The notes beneath the pieces are model-generated. The model did no database searches and was not told the DNA's origin. It saw nothing but the letters and a program-made list of their open reading frames with translations. Shown in pieces: positions 34,127 through 44,779 of a stretch of 60,000 bases of DNA (position 1 is the stretch's first letter; every line of letters begins with the position of its first letter). A program made the translations under genes and the position numbers. The DNA is from Adiantum capillus-veneris (lineage: Eukaryota > Streptophyta > Polypodiopsida > Polypodiales > Pteridaceae), in the NCBI GenBank assembly GCA_014529385.2, contig CM043957.1, positions 82,679,881 through 82,739,880 of the forward strand, written 5' to 3'.

Positions 34127-36249
34127 ATTAAATGTTACAAGTTATGAATTAGTTTTGGTATAGGATTACCTATACATGCAAGGGTGCTACCTAGGAGGGT
34201 ACCATTTGGAGTCATGGGTTTGATGTGAGATGAATGTATAAATTATGTTTTTTTGGCAAGTTGAACCCACTTTTTGATTTCCATAAACTCATGTGTTGAT
34301 GTATGGTTATCTACCCCAAATTGTATGGATAGTTTTGCATAAAAAGGATCTCTTTTTGCACCATGGTAGTTAGCATCAGTCTCATATGGGTGAAGTGGTA
34401 TGGCAAGATGATATTTTATGTCATAGGGTTGACCATGATGCATTGGCATGATGTCAAGCACTCTCTTTCGTATGTCATTTTTGCATCCAAAAATAAGGAA
34501 ATTTTATTTTTCAGCTCGGATGATCTTATGGTAGATCAAAGTGACAAGGCATGTGTATATTGTCTCATGTGCATGCATATACTATTTTCCATCCTTTTAG
34601 GTCCAAAATAGGTCTATGTGGGAGAAGGGTGATGCGCAATTGTGGTGCATCATTTGCATATGATTGAAATATTATAAATGAATGGTTTGATTTGATGTTT
34701 ATTTGCCAGTCATATTATTTTGTATGTATAAAAATTCCATCCTTTAGGCCATGTGTGTTGGGCTATGTTGTCAATGGTGGCAAGTACGGTTAAAACTCTA
34801 AGGGTGGGAATTGGTTCAGTTAGGAATGTGGTTAATGATCAAGGGCAAAATATCCCTTATGATTATGGTGGAGATTTTTGATATTGTGGAAGCCAATGTG
34901 GATTTTGGATTATTTTTTTGGATATGACTCTATTGTCAAATTAATGATGCCAAAAAATTTCATGCATTCTATGTGCTAAAGTGGTTTTGCAAGATGGTTG
35001 TGCATCACCCAAATTAGGGTGAATTGGGTTGGATTATGAAGTGGGTTGAAATATTATTTTAGACGTCTAAGGGTAGAGACCCTTTATAACTACTGATTGC
35101 CTTGGAATGGATTGTTTGTGCATATGCAAGATGTTATGATATGGCTAGACTCGTGTGTTATGTTTCTCATGAAAATGTTGATACAAGATTAGGCCGCCTA
35201 CCTCACTTATCCCCATTAATGTACCTTGGCATTATAAATTTGGGCCTCCTATATAATTAACTATATGGACACCAACCTCAACCAAATTAATTCTTTCATC
35301 TGTAATACCCCAATGCCACCAGCAGGTCTCAATGTGAGTCCAAGAACGTAGAAGCATAGGAATTGCACCAATGTGATACATGGTCAAAAAGTGAGCAAAG
35401 TATATGCACAAGATAACAAACAATTATACTAAACTTAAACAAGAGGTTGTATGTTGTTGTAAGGGCCTCCTCCTAGCCCTTACTCTTTTTCAGTGAAATC
35501 TAAGCCGTCAACACTTAAAAACAAAAACAAAAATGTTTGGGTAGATTCGGGCTAAATTCAAGTACCAAAGTTCTCACAAGACACTTTAGGTTTTACACCA
35601 TAGGAACATGGACATAACCAATGCATGAGAAATTAGCTTTTCATCCCAAGAAAAATAGTCTTCAAAAAAGATAAGGAAAAAGGAAAAGAAAAAGATAAGG
35701 AAACAATAAAAAAGAGAAGATGAGGAAAAAGAAATATGCAATAAGGATAAGGTGAAAAAGTAACTTTTTGAATCGATAAGGAAGATAATCTATCAAGATA
35801 AGTGAAAGTACTTATCTAAAATTTTTATAAAAAGAGGGCTTGTCTTCTCATTTTACACCTCTCCTTCATTTTTCAAGGTGCAAACTTGAGAGTAAGCTTG
35901 GGAACTCCATAGCTAAGCCTCTTTCACTCCTCTCCAAAAGAAACCATGGCTAGAACCCTAGTCAAATTCTCCATAGATTGCTCTTCTTCTTCTCATTACA
36001 ATCTCCCTCTTCTGTCTCCTAACTCTCAAGCTTTTCATAGCTTAAATCACCCTTATCTCTTTCCATTCTCTCATTCCAAGTAGTATAATTGAATATCTTC
36101 AAGTGAAAGTGAAGAGGGATAGAGCCCACTATGTCACCAAGATTCTTTGATACTCTCCCAAAGCGAAGACAAGACCATACCAACAATTTCTTATCAACTT
36201 TTTTGTTGCTATTCTTCTCGTATCCGAATTACTTAATAAAGATAAATAC
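34127..36249. other. 2.1-kb gap, target of the solo LTR
   Basis: AT-rich. Small minus-strand frames at 34243-34461 and 35232-35423 have no recognisable motif. A TATAAAAAG-like box near 35830 is followed by a pyrimidine-rich stretch and an ATGGCTAGAACC start-like string near 35946, but no frame continues. The sequence is interrupted by the solo LTR at 36250. Confidence 0.35.
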
Positions 36250-36394
36250 TGAGGCGGTCCGGGGCGGGCAACAAGAAGAGTGTCCTCTAAGCACCCTTCT
36301 AGGCTCCTGTGCTGCTCAATTGGGTTGGGGTTGGAAAAAACAACAAACACACACACAAACCCACAACCTAACCCTACACAAATTTGGGGCACCA

Positions 36395-36417
36395 CCTAGT
36401 TTAGGATTCGAACTAGG
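36395..36417 (-). promoter_or_regulatory. Conserved LTR hairpin (solo LTR copy)
   Basis: The minus strand reads CCTAGTT, 9-nt loop, AACTAGG, followed by TGGTGCCCC. The same structure stands at 51566-51587 and, with a compensatory change, at 56125-56149. Confidence 0.6.
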
Positions 36418-36423
36418 ACGCAT

Positions 36424-36425
<2 letters not shown>

Positions 36426-36485
<60 letters not shown>
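36426..36485. repeat. (GA)n microsatellite in the solo LTR
   Basis: About 30 GA units beside the conserved hairpin. Confidence 0.97.
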
Positions 36486-36487
<2 letters not shown>

Positions 36488-38875
36488 CTCGGGCTACTTT
36501 GAAATGTATCGACAGTGATCAAGCAAACACAATTATATATGTAAGAAAGAGACAGAAGGGGGAGGGGGTGCTTGTTGCATTAATACCTTCTTACAAATCT
36601 GTCATGACCAATCATAGTGAGATTAGTATTTGTTCAACATAGCTTGAGTAAATTACACCACAACACATCACAAGAAAAGCCACCCCAATCACTGTCTTAA
36701 GGCTAGGGGAGTCCTCTCCACCCTGTCGCCCTCTTACAGTATGCGGGATTTATGGCTAAATTGATGACAGCACCCAGAGACAAGCTATCAATAACTTAAA
36801 TAAAACACCAAGACACTTACACATCATTGTTGTCCATGACTTCACGTTGGAAGAGAGACAAAGTATCCATGCTTAGTCCAAATCCACCCTCCTTGATTCA
36901 ACAAATGTTGGGCTTACACTAGTAGGAGAAATGATAGATTTCCTACTCTCAATTGAATGATCACTCTCTCTTACAATGGCATAGAGATCCCTTGATAATC
37001 ACCCCTAATACAACACATGCATATGCATAAGCCAGTGATCTTTCACTCTAGAGCTCCTTCTCAAGAGGTTGAGCTTGGCTTCTCAAGCTATAGAATAGTG
37101 CTCTTGCTTATGGCTCCCCCCTTTTGTGCTAGCTACACCTCCTTTTATAGCAATTTTGAGGGGTAGGGTTACTCCTCTAACCATGGTTGGGTTAGATTTT
37201 CAGCACTTATCTAATTTCTTTTCCTTGGAATTATCAAGAAGTTGGTGGGGATAGATGAAGAAAAGAGAGGAGAGAAATGGAGGTGATAGGACTTTTCATA
37301 GTAGGTTAGTGTTAGTGAATTAGTAGAGTTAGTATTTTTATTGATTTATAGATGGAATTGGATATTTACAATGGGAGTATCCATGTAGGATACAAATAAG
37401 GAAGGAAAAACTCTTAATAGGTAAGAAAATATGGATTTCTTACAATGTTGATGCTCCAAGTGTCTTGAGTAGGGTCAATTTTGAGGCTTGTTAACGGTCC
37501 ACTAGCTTTGATGGTACGTTTTTTCTCCACTCTTGACCTTCCTTGAGAGCCAAGGTAATTGAATATGAGTAATCAATCACCATGATGCTGTATTTCAAGA
37601 GAAAAGGTTGAATTTTGTGATTTTTTAATAGATATGGGTAATATGGAGGAGGGAAAATGAGACTAGGTGGTCAATTTTGGAATGGAAGTGTGTGTAGGAG
37701 ACATGAGTTCACCATGGTTTCTCTTTTTCTCTTATTCTTCAAGGTTGAGAAGAAGGTGAGTAGCGTGCAGAGAGGAGTGGTGAGAGAGGTGGGGATGATG
37801 AGTGGAGAAGTGTGTGTGAAAGAGGAAAATGATAAAGTAGAAGAGGGAGTGTGGCTGCATAGCATGGGTAAACTGGGGTCCACCAATAAAATCATAGCTC
37901 ACAGCTAGTAGCTCAAAAAAATATGAAAACATATGAGGAAAAAGTTAAGCCCACGAGCTACAAATTTTGTTTGTATCACCTTCTCAAATTCGGAGAGCAA
38001 GTGACCTTTAAAAATTCAGCAAAACCGACTGTCTTTTCCCACTGCACAAAGTCCTTGTGGGGTCCTTCTTTGGATGATTCTTTTGAATGCCTCCAAGAGT
38101 GATCCCTCCACAGTGCATGCATGTATGCCACATACCCTTGACTTTATTTGGTAGGTCTATAACTGAAGATATTGTTGAGATCATGATATAAATGAATAGT
38201 ACAACTAAGGAAATCAAATATTGAGGGGTCTAAAAAAATATGTACATGTCAATTATAAATAATATAGGTGGAAAAAATATAAAGGGGTCAAAATAGATCT
38301 CTCTCATTATAAGTCTACCATAAAAAGATGAATATTGTTGGTGTTCTAATCTATGAGAGTAATAGAGAATAGATGTAGAAAGAAAAAAATTACAATAGTG
38401 AAAAAATATACACATGTAAATAAAACTAGTTTTTTTGGATTTTTGTTGGGATGGAGTTACACCAAAAATAAGAGAAGCTTGCATGAAATTATTTCTATAT
38501 GGAATAAAGAGTATGCAAAATGGTAAGAAAAATTGTGGTAATGGTGAGTCAATGTACATAGCATGAATAACACACACTTAGATAGAAATATTTAAATAAA
38601 TACCAAAATAATTATGAAAAATCTTTATTTATACAATGAAATATTTACACACAAAGAGGCCATAATATACCTTTTTCTTAAATTTTTTTAATTTTTTTGG
38701 CTCAACTAGCCCTGTGACTAGCTAATTTAGGGTTTTTAAGAAAATATGGGAAAGTCCCCTAACTAATATATGCCTATGTACAGTGAAATGATAGGGATAG
38801 CCACAGTGTTTGGGTGATTTTGGTAGGGTGAGGTAGCTCACTATGGCAATTTGGATAGCCAAAAAACGGCTATCA

Positions 38876-40702
38876 ATACCATGAATCAAAGACAATTAAT
38901 TATTAGATTTTTTTTTGTGTTGAACTTGGAACTAACCTTATTTTCCAAAAGAGGCATCATAAATTTTCCAAAAGAAATGCTATTAGGAAAGGTTCATAAA
39001 TTTTTCTTTGATTATGCATTCAAAGTTATATAAAGAAGTAGACCCCTTTTTTTCTTCTCTATAAAGTATGTGATATAATTAAGTTAATATCTAATTTGTA
39101 TCAACAGGAAGTTAAGTTTTGAAGGGTAATTTTATCATAATCAAAAGGGTCCTTTACAATTATCTATCATTATCATAACTCTTCCTTTTTCAAGTCCTCA
39201 CTAGAAAGAAAAAATTTCTTGCTCTCTAGTTTATTGCACTGTAGCTCTTTTGACATTTGAACCTTCAAAACAAAAATAAATACTTTTCAACACAAAAAGG
39301 TCCAATCAAAACATATAAAAAAGAGCTACAATTTCAAACACGTTCACATAAAAAATATGTCTAGCTAGATATTTTGTGTAAGAGGATACCATGGCTCTTC
39401 TCCCTTTGTGGTTCTCTTGCACTGGTATCAATTATTTTTTTATCATTCTCCAGCAATGCACAAAGATAATCCTCATGGTTTGCAGAGAAAGTGTTTGCAT
39501 AGTCTACCAACTCATATTGCAAATGAGATGAAACTTGTGTATAGGAGTTCGTGCTAAATTGAATATTGGCAGGTTAAATGACATTCAAACATGGAAAGTT
39601 AAATGACAAAAACCAGAAGTATAAAGAGTCTCTCACAAATTCATGCATTGTAAGCTTGTCAGCAATGCTATTTCAAAAACCTTTGTAGGGTTGATGATCA
39701 TGCATAAGACCCTACATTTCATTAAATGCAGCTTCCCATGTCATTCTCCTATTATTTCCTTTCCACACAAAGATTTTCTATGCCACTCTCCAATGATTTC
39801 CTTCCCACGCCACTCTCCTATGATTTCCTTCCCATGCCACTCTCCTGTGATTCCCTTCCCACACATAGTGGCTGAGATGTTAATTCATCTTCATAATCTT
39901 TGTTTATGTATTTTCAAATTGGGTCCATGCCAGTCAATGATGTTGTTTATTTTCACAAACAAAACACATCTAAAAAAAAACATTAGACATTTTTAATTAA
40001 GCAAAAGGAGCGTTTGAAGTCCAAAATTGTACTTCCAAACATCAATGGTTACCTGTCAATAATCTCTTCCTTTTGACATATTTGCAATGAAACTATAAAG
40101 GAGCCTTTTTCCTTTATATAACCCTCCCTAGTGAATGCAATTTTCAAGCTAAATTTTTTTAGACCTAAGATAGTGTGCACGTGCATATGGATCTACACAA
40201 AGGCATTGGAGGGCACTCAAAACAACTAAAAACCCTAATGGCTTTGAGAATGTCCTCTCCTGTATCCATATGCAAATGACTATAATCCCCATTAGTTGTA
40301 GATGCCCCAAATTTAGAGGTAATATAAAATGGAACCAATTCCAAAGCTGACTCTTGCCTAGTTGTGTAAGCAATCACTTTGTTCAATGATCACAAGCCAA
40401 TATCTATGCTCTCACTCTCATCACCATGAAGATCTTTTTTTATCAAATTCCTATGTGATTGACATAGATCTCACTTGATCACTGCAAAGAGTATCATTAG
40501 CCACAATGCCTTTTCCTTTTCCATGAGAGCCTTTCCCAATTTCAAGACTACGCGATCACTTATGACATTTAAATCCTACACATTTTCACTTCTCAATTTC
40601 ATAAAAAGAACAAATAAGATTATTGCAAATCAATGCAATGAAACAGAATAATGCAACCACCCCTTCAATCATAAGATAAAATTTATGTTCCAACCCTTTC
40701 AT
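38876..40702. other. Gap with a 27-bp minisatellite
   Basis: AT-rich sequence continuing the interrupted region left of the solo LTR. At 39782-39862 three 27-bp units (GCCACTCTCC-ATGATTTCCTTCCC) stand in tandem. They give a CHSPMISFP-type peptide repeat in the frame 39643-39996, but I see no support for a gene. Otherwise nothing recognised. Confidence 0.45.
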
Positions 40703-40839
40703 TTCCATGACAAAAAATATGTCCCCAGCTTGCCATAGATGTTCGAGAGCTACTGTAATTGTCCCACACTGGTGCAGGACAGTTACGGTAGTTTTCCAAC
40801 ACCAATGGCAAGCCGGGGGCATGTTTTTTTGTCATGGAA
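40703..40839. mobile_element. Fold-back element (MITE-like), 62-bp arms
   Basis: The left arm 40703-40764 and right arm 40777-40839 are near-perfect reverse complements (about 80% or better by eye) around a 12-nt loop. The outer ends are TTCCATGACAAAAAA and its complement; the inner part is CTACTGTAATTGTCC against GGACAGTTACGGTAG. No clear target duplication and no coding sequence. It could be a small MITE or fold-back transposon, or a hairpin precursor of a small RNA. Confidence 0.75.
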
Positions 40840-41499
40840 CACATAAATCATTTCAATCACATAGTCTTGCTAAATATTAAGCTAGAACTAAAACTATTTG
40901 ATAAATATCAGCTTAAAATGAAAATTATGTGATTAATAATTTTTTTTCTTAAAACTCCTCAAAGAAATCCAATAAAACTTCAAAGATATGATTTTTTTAG
41001 CATTAGAGAATTATGACATGTGCTTGTCAATATAAATAACTCATCATTAGCACGTATTGTAGAACATTAGTAGATCTCATTGCATGTCCCAAGTCCCATA
41101 TAGGGGTCAATAGATGCATGTGGTTGCAAATAAGGCCTAGCTACAATGGATTTCACTAATGTGATCACAATCAGTGATTACGTTAATAATGGAAGTAATT
41201 ACACATGAAAAATACGTGATCACGTTAATTTTTAATGTGATTTTGATGGTGACCTGCAAAACCTAATAGAGATGGTAAGCTAGCTAGGTTTTTGCATTTT
41301 CCCTGCGGGCCCGCCAAGCTTGATAGTTTTCCTGGCGGGCCGTGGAGGTCAGATATGACCCATGGGACCGAAATCAAAACATTACAAAGGGGTTTTTCTA
41401 AATAGGAGGATCATGAGATACATCTCAGTTAAGGACTGAGGGTCCAAAGAGGTGTCAAAAGGAAAAGTAAAAATGAGCAAAACTAAGAAGAGGAAGGGG
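40840..41499. other. Gap with a GC-rich inverted repeat
   Basis: Mostly AT-rich. At 41308-41316 and 41333-41341 GGCCCGCCA and TGGCGGGCC form a 9-bp inverted repeat with a 16-nt loop. It is the only GC-rich island nearby. No gene seen. Confidence 0.5.
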
Positions 41500-42160
41500 A
41501 GGAGGGAGCCGGCTTGGGAGTTCAAAACTCCTAGATAATGGCTTTACCTCCTCGATAGACTGCCCATTTCCTTGTTGTACGTGCTTCTCACATCTTCTGG
41601 AGTTCTACCTTTTTTTGTTTGAGTTGGGTCGGCGGGTGCGAGATCTTTTGCAAACCAAGTTTTAGTATCCTTGAGAAGCCTTGATTGCTCAAGGAGTTTG
41701 ATTCAATCCGCCTTGGTCTTGAAAGTGAGGATTGCGTGATTCGTGTGATGCTCATATGTAAGAAATGTGATTGTTGTTGGATCCCAATGTACCAAGGGGG
41801 TTACTACTTGGATATAGGCAAAGCACTCGTGAAACTTGTGATCTCCCTCCCCTTTCCAATCACTTGGGAGCCCGTCGATGCAAACATTGAGGGAGATTTC
41901 CTCTTGTCGTTGTCGCTCGCGTAGCATGGATGCCACATGGTCTTCGACCTTGCAAAAGATTACCTCGTGCACTTGATTTTTGACCTCCCTTGTGAGTATG
42001 GTCTCGACTTCCACCTTTGTTTTGTTGACCTTGATTTCTTCTTTCTTGCAGTTTTCCATTGCGGAAAGCCGTGTCTCGATGGTAGCAAGTCTTTGCTTGA
42101 GCTCCTTATTCTCCTTGTGAAGATTTTTGACTTCATTTTGAAGGCTGACGATGTTGTCCT
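41500..42160 (-). pseudogene. LINE ORF1-like relic: coiled coil plus RRM-like region
   Basis: The minus strand gives a heptad-like helical segment from about 42155 (NEVKNLHKENKELKQRLATI and ETRLSAMENCKKEE). It continues through 42059-41703 (RQEEISLNVCIDGLPSDWKG, FHECFAYIQVVTP, TNHAILTFKTKAD), then after one stop IKLLEQSRLLKDTKTWFAKD and RTPEDVRSTYNKEMGSLSRR to about 41530. Coiled coil, then an RNA-binding-like segment with a leucine-lysine block and a basic tail, is the architecture of L1-type ORF1 proteins, which chaperone LINE RNA. No endonuclease or RT lies downstream. The family call is inference. Confidence 0.4.
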
Positions 42161-42385
42161 ACTTTGGGGGTGTTGCTACAACCCCTGCAAAAGTGAGCTA
42201 GCCATGGGATGAAGCTCGGGTGGCCATCGCTGTTGTTTAGAAGACCCGAAGGTGGGCTGTCCATAGGCTCGGGGTGGGAAATGCCACTTAGGAGTTTTAA
42301 TATGACATTGTGTAAGCTTGAAGGTAAACAAAATTTGAAATGCAAGAGAGTGAGGAGACGGGGGCGGGTATGGGAGGGAGTCTGT
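42161..42385. other. Short gap before the G-tract
   Basis: Possibly the upstream part of the ORF1-like relic. Nothing further seen. Confidence 0.3.
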
Positions 42386-42449
<64 letters not shown>

Positions 42450-42482
42450 GATAGGAGAGAGAGAGGAGAGAGAGAGAGAGAT
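42386..42482. repeat. G33 tract followed by (AG)n
   Basis: Uninterrupted run of 33 G at 42386-42418, then GA/GGA-rich microsatellite to about 42482. All plus-strand frames here are glycine or Arg-Glu polymers and are artefacts. Confidence 0.95.
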
Positions 42483-42794
42483 AAATATATATTTTTATCA
42501 TCCTCAAAGGTCAAATATGACCTACGTGACCAAAGATACGTGAGTGTGCATGTGGTGAGTGCAGGAAGGAGAAAACACACAACGTGTGGTGGAAAGCTAT
42601 TAAACGAATAAGTGAATTACATTGGTGGTGGGTTAGTGGGTGTCCAATCTAGTTGGCTTGTAATTGCAACGAACTCCCACTTGAAGGCCAATGCACCCCA
42701 AGTGGCATATATATGTACAAACATGTATAGTTGTAAAGCATGCATGTGGCTTAAACCATCATCTCAATGCCATGTGCAAAATGATGTAATGCTA

Positions 42795-44230
42795 GGCTTT
42801 GGTTAGATCATTTGTGAGATTATCATTTTCATGGACATTGGACCTTGATTATCTTGATGATTTTGCTAGATAATATATCTCATATCACATGGTATGAGAC
42901 CTCTATGTGTTTTGACTTTGAGTGAAACACAGGGTTCTTAGCTAATGCTATAGCACTCTAACTATCACAATGCATCACATAAGTTTGATGAATGCTAGAA
43001 TATTCAACTAAACAAGCTAACCATATAGCTTCCTTGGTAGCATTAGAAACTATAGTATACTCCACCTTTGTGGTGGAAGATGAAGTGCAATCTTGGAGAC
43101 ATGATCTCCAAAAAAAAGTTGCTCCTGCAAACAAGAATACATAGCTAGATGCGAGTTTTGACTACCCACACAACCCGCATAATTTGCATATGTGTACCCC
43201 ACTATGGATGTATTTCTATCAACAAAGAATAGTCACTTTCTCGTTGTACCATTAAGGCATTTAAAAATGTGCTTCACTGCTTCCCAATGCTTTCCACAAG
43301 GATTTTCCATAAATCTCTACCCATTGCAAACACAGTGTCTGATATGGTGGCTACCATGGCATACATAGGACTACCCACTAGTGAAGATTATGATACCTTT
43401 TTCTCGGTTTTTTCTTCGCATCATCCTTTTTAAGTTTTGCATATTCCTACATTGAGGTACTCAATAAATCCTTCTCCCCTTGCATACAAAATGTTTTAAG
43501 ATTTTATGGATATATGTTGCTTGAGATAACTCCAGTATTCCATGCTTTCTATATCTCTTGATATGCATACCAAGAAAGTGATTTGCATCTCCCCGAGTAT
43601 ATCATTGACATAAAGTATCAAGATAAATAACAAGCCTTCATTCAACTTTCGAGTATCAGTAGTCTTCTTGGCTCCTCACATAATTTTGGGACTACATGTA
43701 CTTGTCAAATTTTGGTATTAGTTGAGGTTACATCTTTGAATCTAACTTTTTGATATTCCACCTCTTTGATAGGTTTTCTGTGCATCTTTGATTCATTAAA
43801 GATAACATGTGAGCTCCGAATCACTTGTTGAGATTCTAGATGCCAAAGATGGAATCTAATTTCTCCATTGATACTATAACCAATGAAGATTCATATTTTT
43901 GATTTGGGGTCTAGCTTTATGTGTAGATATTTAGGTACATGTGGAAATGCCTCATACCAAAAGATACCGAGTTTATCAGAGTTTGTGGCTTCTTGCTAGT
44001 CCACATGTCCTCTAGAATCCTATAATTCAATGGCATACTAGGTGATCTATCGATAATGTAAACGACTATAAAAACAATCTCCCCCCAATACTTTGTGGGT
44101 AAGTTTGTCATAGATAACATTGCTATGACTCTCTTTTGTATGGTTTTCTTCATACTCTTTGCTACACCATTTTGAGTGGGAATTCTCTTCTAGTCGGTCG
44201 CCAAATAATAGTGGAGCATGCTCATGCACA
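42795..44230 (-). mobile_element. Second Copia fragment with deleted RT
   Basis: On the minus strand from 44230: IQERVIAMLSMTNLPTKYWG, IDRSPSMPLNYRILEDMW (end of the integrase core, 43917-44160); KLDPKSKI, FIGYSINGEIRFHLW, HVIFNESKMHRKPIKEVEY (late integrase, about 43690-43910); ILILYVND, the RT catalytic-box position (about 43590-43625); then RNase H: KHWEAVKHI, DRNTSIVGYTYANYAG, NATKEAIWLACLVEYSSIHQ, AIALAKNPVFHSKSKHIEVS (about 42840-43290). Most of RT between late integrase and the YVDD-type box is missing, and stops abound. It is a different Copia family from the one at 10905-14380, judging by sequence. Confidence 0.8.
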
Positions 44231-44326
44231 AGTGGTGATTAGGGAGTAGGATTATTGAAAGCACTAATGATCATTCCCAAGTGGTGATTAGGGAGTAGGA
44301 ATATTGAGAGCACTAATGCAATAGTA
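44229..44326. repeat. 49-bp tandem duplication
   Basis: AAGTGGTGATTAGGGAGTAG is followed in both units by GA-TATTGA-AGCACTAATG. Units at 44229-44277 and 44278-44326. Confidence 0.9.
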
Positions 44327-44443
44327 TTAATAGGCCTAGGTGTAGAATCGTCAGCTCTAATACCACATGAAAGAGAATCGTGATTATGGAAAAAACATTA
44401 ACAAGCCATTCATAGTGTAAATAGAAAATTCATTACACTATAT

Positions 44444-44543
<100 letters not shown>

Positions 44544-44779
44544 AATAATGTAGATGGAAAATCATAATTAAACTAATATGAAAATGAGTACAAAGCGGGC
44601 TAGAGTGATGGGGTAGTGATAGGATGCAAAGTGGATTCAAAGTGTGTAGCATAGGCTTCTTTTTTAGATTTGAGAGATGGCATCCGATGACCTAATCAGT
44701 TATGTAAAATGTGTAGGCTTCTAGACTAGAGACGTTTCTCACTTGTGGTGGTGCATATGTGTACCCCAACAATACTTAC

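Larger units (their letters stand above)
36250..38875 (-). repeat. Solo LTR of the Tat-type Gypsy family
   Basis: 2,626 bp with TG...CA ends. It begins TGAGGCGGTCCGGGGCGGGC and ends CGGCTATCA, like the 3' LTR at 51421-54026. It is flanked by the 4-bp direct repeat ATAC (36246-36249 and 38876-38879). No internal element sequence lies on either side, so it is a solo LTR left by recombination. Promoter-side features on the minus strand: TATA-type CTATAAAAGG (37141-37150), a GA/CT tract (36426-36485), and the conserved hairpin 36395-36417. Confidence 0.88.

Noticed and set aside
36401-36417. tRNA-like B-box (AGTTCGAATCC on the minus strand)
   Set aside because: No A box or cloverleaf could be fitted. 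The other two LTRs lack the B-box bases and keep only the hairpin stem.
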